Below, piece after piece: positions 1 to 7,982 of a stretch of 20,818 nucleotides of DNA (its first letter is position 1; every line of letters starts with the position of its first letter). Source of the DNA: a virus; IMG/VR virus record IMGVR_UViG_3300009423_000044, positions 1-20,818 of that record, one strand, 5' to 3'. Position numbers and translations under genes: made by a program. Below the pieces are notes generated by a model that saw only the letters and a program-made list of their open reading frames with translations, ran no database searches and was not told where the DNA came from.

Positions 1-549
1 GTTTCCGCAGCAGAACAAGCAAATACTGATTTTACAATCGGTGGAACAGATACTTCTGGCGGTGTAGCTACATTTACAGCAGCAAGAATAATTACTTGCA
101 CTACAGCTGGTACTGGAGATAATGGCAAGACTGTTACTATTACTGGTACTGATGTTAATGGCTCTGCACAAACAGAAGTTATTACTTTAACAGGTTCAGC
201 TACTACAACCTCTGGTACTAAATTCTTTAGAACTGTCACAGCAGCAGCAGCTTCTGCACAACCAGCAGCAAATGTTTCAATAGGACATGCAGCAAGTTGT
301 GCAGATGTGATATTTGCTGGTAGATCTAGATTCAGAGGTATTAATGTGGTTTGTAGTGGTACAGCTGGCATACTTGATTTTGTAACTACATCTCCACTTG
401 GTTCAAGTACATTCAAACTAGGCACTGTTGCAAGTGCAACAGCAACTAGAGATATTACAATCCCAGATGAAGGTGTTCTTTTCGAATCAGGTATATTTGT
501 TTCATACACTGTAAGCACGTTTGGAACGCTTACTGTGTTTCATGCTTAG
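1..549 (+). CDS. Phage structural protein, 3' part only
   Basis: The reading frame is open from the first base and ends at TAG 547-549, so the 5' end lies outside the window and 182 residues are visible. The visible part is rich in Thr, Ser, Ala and Gly, with alternating beta-type stretches (GKTVTITGTD, EVITLTGS, DITIPDEGVLFESGIFV) and no obvious catalytic motif. This composition is typical of phage virion surface or tail proteins. It lies directly before a head-tail connector gene and a hairpin, which fits an abundant virion protein such as a decoration or tail component. The ATG at 307 is internal, because codons upstream of it continue in frame without a stop. Exact virion role is not determinable. 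Confidence is high that it is a real coding region and moderate that it is structural. Confidence 0.8.
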   Translation, partial: VSAAEQANTDFTIGGTDTSGGVATFTAARIITCTTAGTGDNGKTVTITGTDVNGSAQTEVITLTGSATTTSGTKFFRTVTAAAASAQPAANVSIGHAASCADVIFAGRSRFRGINVVCSGTAGILDFVTTSPLGSSTFKLGTVASATATRDITIPDEGVLFESGIFVSYTVSTFGTLTVFHA

Positions 550-554
550 AAAAC

Positions 555-590
555 TGGCTCATCAAATTTTTAGACGGGTTTGGTGAGTCA
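555..590 (+). terminator. Hairpin after the first structural gene, possible weak terminator or attenuator
   Basis: Bases 555-566 (TGGCTCATCAAA) pair with 579-590 (TTTGGTGAGTCA) over 12 positions, two of them G-U, around a 12-base loop. It starts six bases after the stop codon. The following bases (CTTTCTT) are only a broken T-run, so termination would be partial. That would allow the upstream virion protein to be made in excess of the connector genes downstream. It could instead be an RNA-stabilising 3' hairpin. Confidence 0.4.
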
Positions 591-612
591 CTTTCTTAAC
601 TTGTGAGGTAAT

Positions 613-1308
613 ATGGCAACATCGAATAGTAAAAATTTTGAACCTGATGTTGGTGAGTTTATAGAAGAAGCATTTGAAAGATGCGGAATTGAGCTGCGCA
701 CAGGGTATGATCTGAAATCAGCTCAAAGAAGTTTGAATCTTATGCTTGCAGAATGGTCTAATCGTGGTCTTAACCAATGGACTGTAGCATCAAAAAGTGT
801 AACGATGGTTAAGGATATTGTGACTTACAATATCGATACCACTAACGCAACAGCACCTATAGATGTTTTAGATGCATTTATTCGTGAAACAACAAACAAT
901 GTAAACACTGACATATCACTTACCAGAATAAGCAGATCCCAGTATTCTGGACTTGCTAGTAAAGGATCGACATCAAGACCTAATCAATATTTTGTTGATA
1001 AACAAAATACACCTACTGTTACTGTATATCCAGCACCAGATAAATCTTCAACTTATACTTTGATAATGAATGTTCTGACAAGAATTGATGATGCTGATGC
1101 TGGAGAAAACACTATGGATATGCCATATCGATTTTATCCATGTCTAGCTGCTGGGTTGGCTTACTACATTTCTTTAAAAAGAGCACCAGATAGAACTGGT
1201 CTTTTAAAACAACTCTATGAAGAAGAATTCCTACGTGCTATGAATACTGACGAAGAACGCGCTAGTTACAGAATTAGACCTGATTTAAGAAGTTACAATA
1301 GAGCATAA
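613..1308 (+). CDS. Head-tail connector, P22 gp4-like packaged-DNA stabilisation protein (putative)
   Basis: This 231-residue protein begins with a helical segment (about residues 9-55) containing SAQRSLNLMLAEWSNRGLNQW. That resembles the N-terminal region of P22 gp4-type proteins, where a conserved LNxMLxxWxxRG pattern precedes a beta-rich middle. In P22, gp4 binds the portal after packaging and closes the head before the tail needle is added. Here the gene leads a run of connector-sized proteins, which supports a head-completion role. GAGG at 605-608 gives a ribosome site four bases before the ATG. The stop codon overlaps the next ATG (TAATG), suggesting coupled translation. The similarity is recognised by eye at motif level; another adaptor class such as T7 gp11 is an alternative. 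Confidence 0.65.
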   Translation: MATSNSKNFEPDVGEFIEEAFERCGIELRTGYDLKSAQRSLNLMLAEWSNRGLNQWTVASKSVTMVKDIVTYNIDTTNATAPIDVLDAFIRETTNNVNTDISLTRISRSQYSGLASKGSTSRPNQYFVDKQNTPTVTVYPAPDKSSTYTLIMNVLTRIDDADAGENTMDMPYRFYPCLAAGLAYYISLKRAPDRTGLLKQLYEEEFLRAMNTDEERASYRIRPDLRSYNRA

Positions 1309-1622
1309 TGGTTAGATACAGTAACAAAAAATCAGCTTATGGAATTTGTGACATAACTGGCTTTAGATATAATCTAGTCGATATGAAAAAAACTTGGAAT
1401 GGTTTGATGGTTGGAGCAGATCAATTTGATCCCAAGCATCCACAGCTTAGTCCTAGATTAGCACCAGTAGAAGAAAGAGCATTACCAGATGCAAGAGTAG
1501 ATACTTCAGATGATAATAACTTTTTTGTGGTATATACTAATGTTGGATTAGGTAAGCTAGGTAAACAATTAACTACTTTTGAATCTACATTCAGTGTAGG
1601 AGAGGTTTCGATAACAACATGA
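1308..1622 (+). CDS. Conserved small phage protein next to adaptor genes
   Basis: The product has 104 residues and no membrane segment or signal peptide. Its N-terminus (SNKKSAYGICDITGFRY, then a Trp-containing WNGLMVGADQFDPKHPQ stretch) has the look of a small protein often found among head-tail genes of tailed phages, but I know no assigned function. The Cys is single, so a zinc site is unlikely. The start overlaps the stop of the upstream connector gene (TAATG), and its own stop overlaps the start of the adaptor gene by four bases (ATGA). It is therefore locked into a translationally coupled trio. A virion accessory role is inferred from position only. Confidence 0.6.
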   Translation: MVRYSNKKSAYGICDITGFRYNLVDMKKTWNGLMVGADQFDPKHPQLSPRLAPVEERALPDARVDTSDDNNFFVVYTNVGLGKLGKQLTTFESTFSVGEVSITT

Positions 1623-2266
1623 GTTGGACTTTAAGCACATTAAAAACAGCAATTGGTGATTATTTGGAGTCTAGCGAGACAACATTTACAAATAATTTAA
1701 ATAATTTTATTAAAGAATCAGAAAATAGAATTTTAAATTTGGTTGAAATTACAGATCAAAGAAAAAATGTACAAGCGACTGCAACTCAATCAAATAGATT
1801 TTTAGCTTGTCCTACTGATTTTCTTGCACCTATGAGTTTAGCAATTGTTTCAAGCAACACATATGATTATCTTGATTTAAAACATCCAAGTTTTTTAAGA
1901 GAATATTCGCCAACTACAACTTCGACAGGTAAGCCAAAGTATTATTCTGTTTTTAGTCAGACGTCTTTTTCTTTAGCACCAGTACCAGATAGTGCTTATG
2001 TGTTCGAGTTACATTACTTGCATAAACCAGCAAGCCTAACAGTTGGAGCTGATAGTGGTTCAACTGTATTAAGTCAAGATTATCCAGATGCATTACTATA
2101 TGGAAGTTTGGTTGAAGGAGCTATCTTCTTAAAAGAAACAGAACAAAATATTGCTATGTTCGAAACCAGATTCAAAGAAGCTATAGCAAGAATGAAAAAT
2201 AATTCAGAAGGTCGTGACACCAGAGATGAATATAGGTATGATTCTTTAAGACAGAAAGTGACATAA
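1619..2266 (+). CDS. Phage adaptor protein, SU10-type (head-tail adaptor)
   Basis: The 215-residue product shows the pattern of the adaptor family known from podoviruses such as SU10. An opening WTLxxLKxxIGDYLE segment is followed by a helix with FIKESENRIL (about residues 29-39). Then comes a beta-rich middle with GKPKYYSVF and SLAPVPD, and a C-terminal helical bundle starting YPDALLYGSLVEGAIFL. Members sit between portal and tail nozzle. The gene overlaps the previous one by ATGA, and GGAG lies around 1599 but far from the start, so coupling rather than a strong ribosome site probably drives translation. It is consistent with the nozzle gene downstream at 3762. Family assignment rests on motif recognition without a search. 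Confidence 0.72.
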   Translation: MSWTLSTLKTAIGDYLESSETTFTNNLNNFIKESENRILNLVEITDQRKNVQATATQSNRFLACPTDFLAPMSLAIVSSNTYDYLDLKHPSFLREYSPTTTSTGKPKYYSVFSQTSFSLAPVPDSAYVFELHYLHKPASLTVGADSGSTVLSQDYPDALLYGSLVEGAIFLKETEQNIAMFETRFKEAIARMKNNSEGRDTRDEYRYDSLRQKVT

Positions 2267-2288
2267 AATAAATAGATAGGACATAAAA

Positions 2289-3008
2289 ATGGAGAGAATA
2301 GAGTCTTTAGAAGGCAAACGCATAGCTTTGCTTGGTCTAGGCATATCGCAAATAGATTACCTTATAAGTTTGGAAAACTCCAAAGAGTGGGATGAAACTT
2401 GGGGTATAAATTCTGTTGCTGGTGCATTGAAATGTGACAGAGTTTTTATGATGGATCCAGCTTCACGTTTCCTTGATGGTGAAGACGCTGGTAAGCAGAC
2501 AAAGGTAATGAGAAAGATTTTACCTAATATAAAAGTTCCCATATATTCTTGTGAACTTGATGAGCGTGTACCCAGTATTGTTGATTACCCACTTCAAGAA
2601 GTATGTAATGCTACGAAATGCGCATATATGAATAATACAGTAGCATATGCATTAGCTTTTGCTATGTGGAATAAAGTTGGTGCTATAGACCTATTTGGTA
2701 TAGATTTTAGTTATCGTAACGATTTACATTTTGCCGAAGCTGGTCGTGCTTGCGTTGAATTTTGGCTTTGCAAGCTAATGGAATCAGGAATTACAGTAGG
2801 TGTATCGCCAAGATCTACAGTTTTAGATGCTGATGTTCCAGCTGATGAAAGATTGTATGGCTATCACAGATTAGAAAAACCCTTGGTTGCAATACCTCAT
2901 AAAGATTCTTGGATAATTGCGCCAAATGATAAGATAGAAGATTTACTAAAAGAACATAACATGGAAATAATTCAAGAAGCTAAACCACCAGAGCCATACA
3001 AAGGATGA
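2289..3008 (+). CDS. MptE/MAF-like protein (glycosyltransferase-related fold)
   Basis: The 239-residue protein has a Rossmann-type start, RIALLGLGISQIDYL (residues 11-25), then WGINSVAGALKCDRVFMMD (38-56). Later comes AIDLFGIDFSYRN (132-144), followed by HFAEAGRACVEFWL (147-160). A Gly-rich first strand, WGIN, a D at the next strand end and GxDFxY is the signature I associate with the MptE-like/DUF115 group. That group includes motility accessory factors that modify flagellin with nonulosonic acids, and a pterin diphosphokinase. Here the gene sits inside a virion-assembly run, so modification of a virion or host surface component is a reasonable guess, not shown. AGGA about ten bases before the ATG is the ribosome site. 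The stop overlaps the next start (ATGA). Confidence 0.6.
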   Translation: MERIESLEGKRIALLGLGISQIDYLISLENSKEWDETWGINSVAGALKCDRVFMMDPASRFLDGEDAGKQTKVMRKILPNIKVPIYSCELDERVPSIVDYPLQEVCNATKCAYMNNTVAYALAFAMWNKVGAIDLFGIDFSYRNDLHFAEAGRACVEFWLCKLMESGITVGVSPRSTVLDADVPADERLYGYHRLEKPLVAIPHKDSWIIAPNDKIEDLLKEHNMEIIQEAKPPEPYKG

Positions 3009-3292
3009 GTGATGGCTTCATACAACTAGGACAAGTAATGGTTTCAACCACAGAGAATCGTGGACATACACCAGAATTTTGGGCAGAGCAAATTACTAAA
3101 AAAATATGTTCTATTAGTGATAATGCGCCTGATCATATTAGACAACAAGCACATGCTTTTCAAAATAATGTTTATACTGTAGTATTGAATGGTGTCAAAA
3201 GTGCAATTGACAGCGACCGGGTGACAATCAGAGGTCTTCTCGATTCGCAAGGGCACAAAGACATGGCAGATATTATTAAACAATTAAAATAG
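3005..3292 (+). CDS. Small conserved phage protein, function unknown
   Basis: This is a 95-residue soluble protein with an N-terminal GFIQLGQVMVSTTENRG stretch, then TPEFWAEQITKKIC, and otherwise helical sequence. It has no membrane segment, no Cys cluster and no recognised catalytic motif. I recognise the N-terminus as recurring in marine phage virion clusters, without a function. Its ATG overlaps the stop of the MptE-like gene, and AAAGG directly abuts the start, so it is likely translated by coupling. It may act with the MptE-like protein or be a small assembly factor; position is the only support. Confidence 0.6.
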   Translation: MSDGFIQLGQVMVSTTENRGHTPEFWAEQITKKICSISDNAPDHIRQQAHAFQNNVYTVVLNGVKSAIDSDRVTIRGLLDSQGHKDMADIIKQLK

Positions 3293-3302
3293 AGGTATAA
3301 AC

Positions 3303-3728
3303 ATGGCTATTACGAGTGCGATAGCAAATTCATTCAAGCAAGAGGTTCTTGTGGAGGCCCATAATCTTACCAATGGCGCAGACAGTATTAAGTTAGCTCT
3401 TTTTACAAGTAGCGCAACAATGGGAGCTGGCACAACTGCTTATGGAACAGGTCAAGAATCATCAGGAACCAATTACAATGCTGGTGGTAATGCTTTAACT
3501 AATGTTACACCAGCTCTTTCTGGTTCTGTAGCAGTAGTTGATTTCGCAGATTTGACTTTTGGTACAGCTACAGTGACAGCTAGAGGTTGTTTGATTTACA
3601 ACTCAACCAACAGTAACAAAGCGATTGCAGCGATTGATTTTGGCGGTGATAAAACGAGTACAGCAGGGGATTTTACAGTAGTGTTCCCCTCCGCCACAGC
3701 TACTGGTGCGATTATCAGATTAGCTTAA
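3303..3728 (+). CDS. Small beta-rich phage structural protein (putative)
   Basis: The 141-residue product contains IKLALFTSSATMGAGTTAY (about residues 25-43) followed by Gly/Asn/Thr-rich sequence and repeated short strands (ALSGSVAVVDFADLTF, TVTARGCLIYN, AIAAIDFGGD). This layout occurs in small phage proteins next to tail genes, where they are usually called structural or hypothetical. There is no catalytic motif. A good GAGGT ribosome site lies seven bases upstream of the ATG, so it has its own translation start, unlike its neighbours. A 33-base gap with a hairpin separates it from the nozzle gene. Virion location is likely; precise role is unknown. Confidence 0.6.
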   Translation: MAITSAIANSFKQEVLVEAHNLTNGADSIKLALFTSSATMGAGTTAYGTGQESSGTNYNAGGNALTNVTPALSGSVAVVDFADLTFGTATVTARGCLIYNSTNSNKAIAAIDFGGDKTSTAGDFTVVFPSATATGAIIRLA

Positions 3729-3734
3729 TTCGTG

Positions 3735-3760
3735 GTAAACTTTTTACTATAGGAGTTTAC
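3735..3760 (+). promoter_or_regulatory. Hairpin overlapping the ribosome binding site of the nozzle gene
   Basis: GTAAACT (3735-3741) and AGTTTAC (3754-3760) form a perfect 7-bp stem with a 12-base loop. The AGGAG ribosome site of the gene at 3762 spans the loop-stem junction (3751-3755), and the stem ends one base before the ATG. Folding would hide part of the site and hinder initiation. The short AT-rich stem means a modest effect. Confidence 0.4.
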
Positions 3761-3761
3761 T

Positions 3762-5642
3762 ATGCCATTAAGTAAAATTGAGTTCAAAGCTGGTATCAAC
3801 AAAGAAGAAACTGACTACGCAAACGAAGGTGGCTGGGTAGATGGTAACTTTGTAAGATTCAGAAAAAATCGTGTTGAAAAAATTGGTGGATGGGTAAAAA
3901 GCACATCCAATACAATTACTGGCTTGCCCAGAGCTTTACATGCTTGGATATCACTAGCTGGTACAAGGCTTTTGGGTGTTGGATCTACTGTTAAGTATTA
4001 CATAGAAACTGGTGGTTCATTCAACGATGTAACTCCTGTTCGCGCAACCACCACAAATGGTATTACCTTTGCAGCAGTTGATGGCAGTTCAACTATTACT
4101 GCTACAGATTCATCTCATGGTGCTATAAAGGGAGATTATGTAACACTATCAGGAGCTGCAACGCTTGGTGGTAACATAACTGCCGATGTTTTAAATCAAG
4201 AATATCAAATTGATTCTGTTCCAAGCACAAATACTTATACATTTACAGCTACAGCGACAGCTAACGCAAGTGACTCAGGCAATGGCGGTGCTGGTGTAGA
4301 TGGCGCATATCAAATCAATGTAGGATCTGACTTTTATGTCCAAGGCACTGGATGGGGTATCAATGCATGGGGTTTCTTTACCTTTGGATCTGTTTCTGCA
4401 TTAAGTTTTACCAACCAGCTCAGGCTTTGGACACACGACAACTTTGGAGAGGATCTTGTAATAAACCCTAGAGGTGGTGGTATTTTCTATTGGGAAGAAG
4501 ATAATGGGTTATCAACCAGAGCAGTAAATATAACTTCGTTGTCAGGCGCAAATAAAGCTCCAACTGCTGGGTTACAAACCTTAATATCAGAAACAGACAG
4601 GCATGTTATTGTTTTGGGCGCAGATCCACTATCTGGTGGCTCAAGAACTGGAGCAATCGATCCCATGTTGATAGCTTTTAGCGATCAAGAATCTGCTACA
4701 GAATGGGAAGCATTGAGCACAAACACAGCTGGATCTCTGAGATTATCAAGTGGTTCTGCAATTATAGGTGGTTTAAAAGCAAGACAAGAGATACTTATTT
4801 GGACTGATTTAAGTATTTACTCTATGCAATTTATAGGACCACCACTTACATTCGCAGTGAACTTGATAAACGAAGGTGCTGGATTGATAGGACCAAAAGC
4901 TGCTGTGAATACACCAAATGGTGTTTACTTCATGTCAAAGAATGGATTTTATTACTACAATGGCGCAGTTAAAAAACTTGCATCATCTGTACAAGATTAT
5001 GTTTTTTCTGATATTGATCTAGAACAAGCATTCAAATGCCATGTTGGTCACAACGCAAAATTTGCAGAAATTTGGTTTTTTTACCCATCAATAATTGACG
5101 ATACTAGAGAAATATCCAGATACGCAATCTACAATTATGAAGAAGGTTTATGGTCGATAGGGAGTATAATTAGGTATGCTTGGATCGATTCAGGTGTTAG
5201 AAACTTCCCACAAGCAGTTGGTATAAATAGCTCATCATCGTATTTACTATACAACCATGAGAGTGGTTTTAATGATGATGATAGTCCGATGGATAATGTG
5301 TTTGTTGAATCTGGTGATTTTGATATAAGCGATGGCGATAGATTAGCTTTCATAAAAAGGATTTTACCAGATGTTAAATTTATAAATGACACAGGTTCGT
5401 CACCAGATGGTGCTGTAAACATAGTATTGAAAAAAAGAGATACTAATGGCAACACACTGTCTATCGACAGTACAAGCCAAGTAAAATCTACAACTGAACA
5501 AAGTTTTGTTAGAGCAAGAGGTAGGCAGTTTGCATTTAGAGTTGAATCTGATGATGACAATAACCTAAGTGATAGAAAAGATTTTAAATGGAGACTTGGA
5601 TCAACAAGATTCGATATACAGCCTTCTGGTAGGAGAGCATGA
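3762..5642 (+). CDS. Tail nozzle / tail tubular protein B-like hub
   Basis: This 626-residue protein starts with KIEFKAGINKEETDYANEGGW and VRFRKNRVEKIGGW, the opening seen in podovirus nozzle proteins (functional equivalents of T7 gp12 and P22 gp10). The body carries repeated propeller-like strands (LRLWTHDNFGEDLVINPRGG, SDQESATEWE, EILIWTDLSIYSM, GVYFMSKNGFYYYNG, RYAIYNYEEGLWSIG). Residues about 95-186 form an inserted beta domain with GDYVTLSGAATLGG and LNQEYQIDSV, resembling the FCCH-type insert found in some phage proteins. The nozzle forms the distal tail and gates DNA exit. TAGGAG upstream is a strong ribosome site, partly in a hairpin. The gene overlaps the next by four bases. Size and order after the adaptor fit well. 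Confidence 0.78.
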   Translation: MPLSKIEFKAGINKEETDYANEGGWVDGNFVRFRKNRVEKIGGWVKSTSNTITGLPRALHAWISLAGTRLLGVGSTVKYYIETGGSFNDVTPVRATTTNGITFAAVDGSSTITATDSSHGAIKGDYVTLSGAATLGGNITADVLNQEYQIDSVPSTNTYTFTATATANASDSGNGGAGVDGAYQINVGSDFYVQGTGWGINAWGFFTFGSVSALSFTNQLRLWTHDNFGEDLVINPRGGGIFYWEEDNGLSTRAVNITSLSGANKAPTAGLQTLISETDRHVIVLGADPLSGGSRTGAIDPMLIAFSDQESATEWEALSTNTAGSLRLSSGSAIIGGLKARQEILIWTDLSIYSMQFIGPPLTFAVNLINEGAGLIGPKAAVNTPNGVYFMSKNGFYYYNGAVKKLASSVQDYVFSDIDLEQAFKCHVGHNAKFAEIWFFYPSIIDDTREISRYAIYNYEEGLWSIGSIIRYAWIDSGVRNFPQAVGINSSSSYLLYNHESGFNDDDSPMDNVFVESGDFDISDGDRLAFIKRILPDVKFINDTGSSPDGAVNIVLKKRDTNGNTLSIDSTSQVKSTTEQSFVRARGRQFAFRVESDDDNNLSDRKDFKWRLGSTRFDIQPSGRRA

Positions 5643-5950
5643 GTAAACTTTTACAAACCAACTTGCCCTTGGCTCAAGGTGTAGAGATTACACCTGAACT
5701 GTTTAATCGTTTGGTAAGAATTTTAGAAATAAACCTTAGCGCAATAGATCCAGAAAAAACACCTAGTTTCAACGCTACAGAGATTTCTGAATTGCAATTT
5801 GCGACAGGTGCTATAATATATAATACAACAGATAGAATACATCAGGCTTTTGATGGAACAAGGATGAGAAGTCTTTATGTTCAACAAACTCATCCATCAG
5901 GTCTAGGTGTCACCACAGCAATAGGGAGCGTTACAGTAACGATTACTTAA
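5639..5950 (+). CDS. Small conserved phage protein after the nozzle
   Basis: The 103-residue protein has an N-terminal helical half (EITPELFNRLVRILEINLSA) and a C-terminal beta half ending in Thr/Val alternation (TTAIGSVTVTIT). FATGAIIYNTTDRIHQAFDG resembles the short strand pattern seen at the ends of tail-attached proteins. It starts on the last bases of the nozzle gene (ATGA), and AGGAG (about 5631-5635) lies a few bases upstream, so both coupling and direct initiation are possible. No function is recognised. A small tail-associated or chaperone role is inferred from position only. Confidence 0.58.
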   Translation: MSKLLQTNLPLAQGVEITPELFNRLVRILEINLSAIDPEKTPSFNATEISELQFATGAIIYNTTDRIHQAFDGTRMRSLYVQQTHPSGLGVTTAIGSVTVTIT

Positions 5951-5951
5951 T

Positions 5952-7979
5952 ATGGCAATAAGCGAAGAATTACAAAGAAGAATAGCTGGGTTCACAGGAA
6001 TGAATGTTGATCCAATGACAGGCTCTATTTCAAACCAAGAAATGTCTGATTTCAATCAAATGTCTGCAACTAATGCCATGGACATGGTTGAAAAAAATCT
6101 GCCATTTTATGGATCTCAGAAGATGGTAGATCCTAGAGATTTAGCCAAACCACAGCCTTTTATGTCATCTGGAGAGCCATTTACAGAGGATATGTTACAA
6201 AAATTAGGTGTTGGACAAACCAAAGGTGCTATTTCTGATGCTGAGATGCAAGTGCTGGAACAAGCACAGGTAGAAGCTGGTGAGACATTTACACCTGAAG
6301 AAAAAGAAATGGCTTTGCAAAAAATTAGAGAGTTATCACAAAAAAGCGAAGCACCTTTATTTGAACAAGCAGAACAATTAAGAATGGAAGGTGAAGGTGA
6401 CGATACTGAAATAGGTCACTTAAAACCCGGTGAAGTTATAATAGATCCTCAGATGTTAGAAGATCCACAATTCGAACAAGTGTTGCAAAGAAAATTCGAT
6501 GAGTTTGGAGTTCCTATAGAAGTAGCAACTGTTGGTGGATTGAACTCTATTAACCCAGTTACAGGTGTTGCTCAATTTGGTTTTCTCAAGAAAGTAGGTA
6601 AATTTTTAAAGAAAGTTGTAGCACCAATAGCTAAGGTTGCACAGTTTGTGCCCGGTCCTTGGATGGCTCCAGCAGCTATTATAGCTAAAGCAGACACAGT
6701 AAGAAATGTAGTTAGAGGGGATGCAAATCCACTTTCTCTATTGACTGTGGCTGGACCTTTAGCTGTAGGTGGTAAATTAACTGATAACATAGCTGGCATT
6801 AAAGCTGCTGGTGATGGCAGTTTTCTTAAAGGATTAGGAAGTTTAGGTGGTAAAACAGTTAGCAGTATTGGTAATGCTGTTATGAATCCTATCGATGCTA
6901 TTAGAGGCATACCTAGTCTATTAAGTGGCGCAAACATGACAGGCAATAATCCTAATTTTCCTACAGATTTTGCAAGCACACCAGCAGATGCCATGATGGA
7001 TTATCAAAAAGCATTAAAATTAGATCCTTCATTAGCTAACAATCCCATGGCTACACTGACAGGTGGAATGACACCAGATCAAATTGCTAACATGGGTGTT
7101 CCAAACATGGGTGTTCCGAACCCATCAAATGTAATGGATTACGATCAAATGATTGCTAAGATGGCTGGAGGCATGTCAGGACAACCACAAACAGAAACAG
7201 AGCAAGGTACACAGCAAGGCACACAAACAGGTAAGCAACCAACAATGATGGATAGATTATCAGGTGCTATATCAGGAACTAGCGGTGGCTTGGGTAACTT
7301 GGGCGATTTAGCTAGGATAGGTGTTACTGGTGGTTTGGCTGGAGCATTAGCTAAATTAGCTTATGATGAAACTAACAAAGATACAGGTGTACCACTTACA
7401 CCTTTAACACAAATGGATGCTACAGGAAGATACAACATAGAAGCAGAAGTAGCCAGAAGGATGGGACAACAAGCTCCTAATCCAGTTGAATTTGGTTTAT
7501 TACCAGCAAACACATTCCCACAATTAAGTGGTGGACAGCCAATGCAAGCCAGATATGGTGGTGAAGTAATGGGTTTTGCAGATGGCGGTTCGTCTTACCC
7601 AAACAAAGGCTTAGAAGCATTAGCTCAGGTAGCACCTCAAGTTGTTGATCGTATGGGTTACAATCATGGTGGCATGGTAATGCCAATGGCATACGCTGAA
7701 GGTGGCAATGTCGCTATGGAAGATTTTAACAGAATGAATGGCGGTATCAATGGTCAAGGCACAGAAACCAGTGATGATATACCAGCCATGCTTTCTGATG
7801 GTGAATTTGTTATGACAGGTCAGGCTGTAAGAGGTGCTGGCAAGTATGAGATGCAAGCTGGCGAAGGTGGTATTATGACATTGATACCATCTTTAGAAGA
7901 AGATAGAGAGCGTGGTACTAATTTAATGTATAGTATGATGGATGCATTTGCTGGACAAGCAGTGCCATCACAAGGATAA
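5952..7979 (+). CDS. Internal virion / DNA-ejection protein (putative)
   Basis: The 675-residue protein has a polar helical N-terminus with GQTKGAIS at 88-95. A GHLKPGEVIIDP motif follows (about 155-166), then a hydrophobic and basic stretch (FLKKVGKFLKKVVAPIAKV and GPWMAPAAIIAKA, about 208-246). The middle is low-complexity Gly/Met/Gln. The C-terminal part has repeated GGEVMGFADGG/GGMVMPMAYAEGG units and DDIPAMLSDGEFVM (608-621). These GE-V-hydrophobic motifs recur in injected or tape-measure-like phage proteins. Proteins of this size following the nozzle in podoviruses are stored in the capsid and form a conduit through the cell envelope. The start follows the previous stop by one base with no clear ribosome site. 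Role is inferred from motifs and order. Confidence 0.62.
   Translation: MAISEELQRRIAGFTGMNVDPMTGSISNQEMSDFNQMSATNAMDMVEKNLPFYGSQKMVDPRDLAKPQPFMSSGEPFTEDMLQKLGVGQTKGAISDAEMQVLEQAQVEAGETFTPEEKEMALQKIRELSQKSEAPLFEQAEQLRMEGEGDDTEIGHLKPGEVIIDPQMLEDPQFEQVLQRKFDEFGVPIEVATVGGLNSINPVTGVAQFGFLKKVGKFLKKVVAPIAKVAQFVPGPWMAPAAIIAKADTVRNVVRGDANPLSLLTVAGPLAVGGKLTDNIAGIKAAGDGSFLKGLGSLGGKTVSSIGNAVMNPIDAIRGIPSLLSGANMTGNNPNFPTDFASTPADAMMDYQKALKLDPSLANNPMATLTGGMTPDQIANMGVPNMGVPNPSNVMDYDQMIAKMAGGMSGQPQTETEQGTQQGTQTGKQPTMMDRLSGAISGTSGGLGNLGDLARIGVTGGLAGALAKLAYDETNKDTGVPLTPLTQMDATGRYNIEAEVARRMGQQAPNPVEFGLLPANTFPQLSGGQPMQARYGGEVMGFADGGSSYPNKGLEALAQVAPQVVDRMGYNHGGMVMPMAYAEGGNVAMEDFNRMNGGINGQGTETSDDIPAMLSDGEFVMTGQAVRGAGKYEMQAGEGGIMTLIPSLEEDRERGTNLMYSMMDAFAGQAVPSQG
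7089..7118 (+). repeat. Two tandem 15-bp copies inside the first internal virion gene
   Basis: Bases 7089-7103 and 7104-7118 differ only in the last base and encode NMGVP twice. They lie in the low-complexity middle of the protein and look like a recent in-frame duplication. Confidence 0.85.
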
Positions 7980-7982
7980 GTT

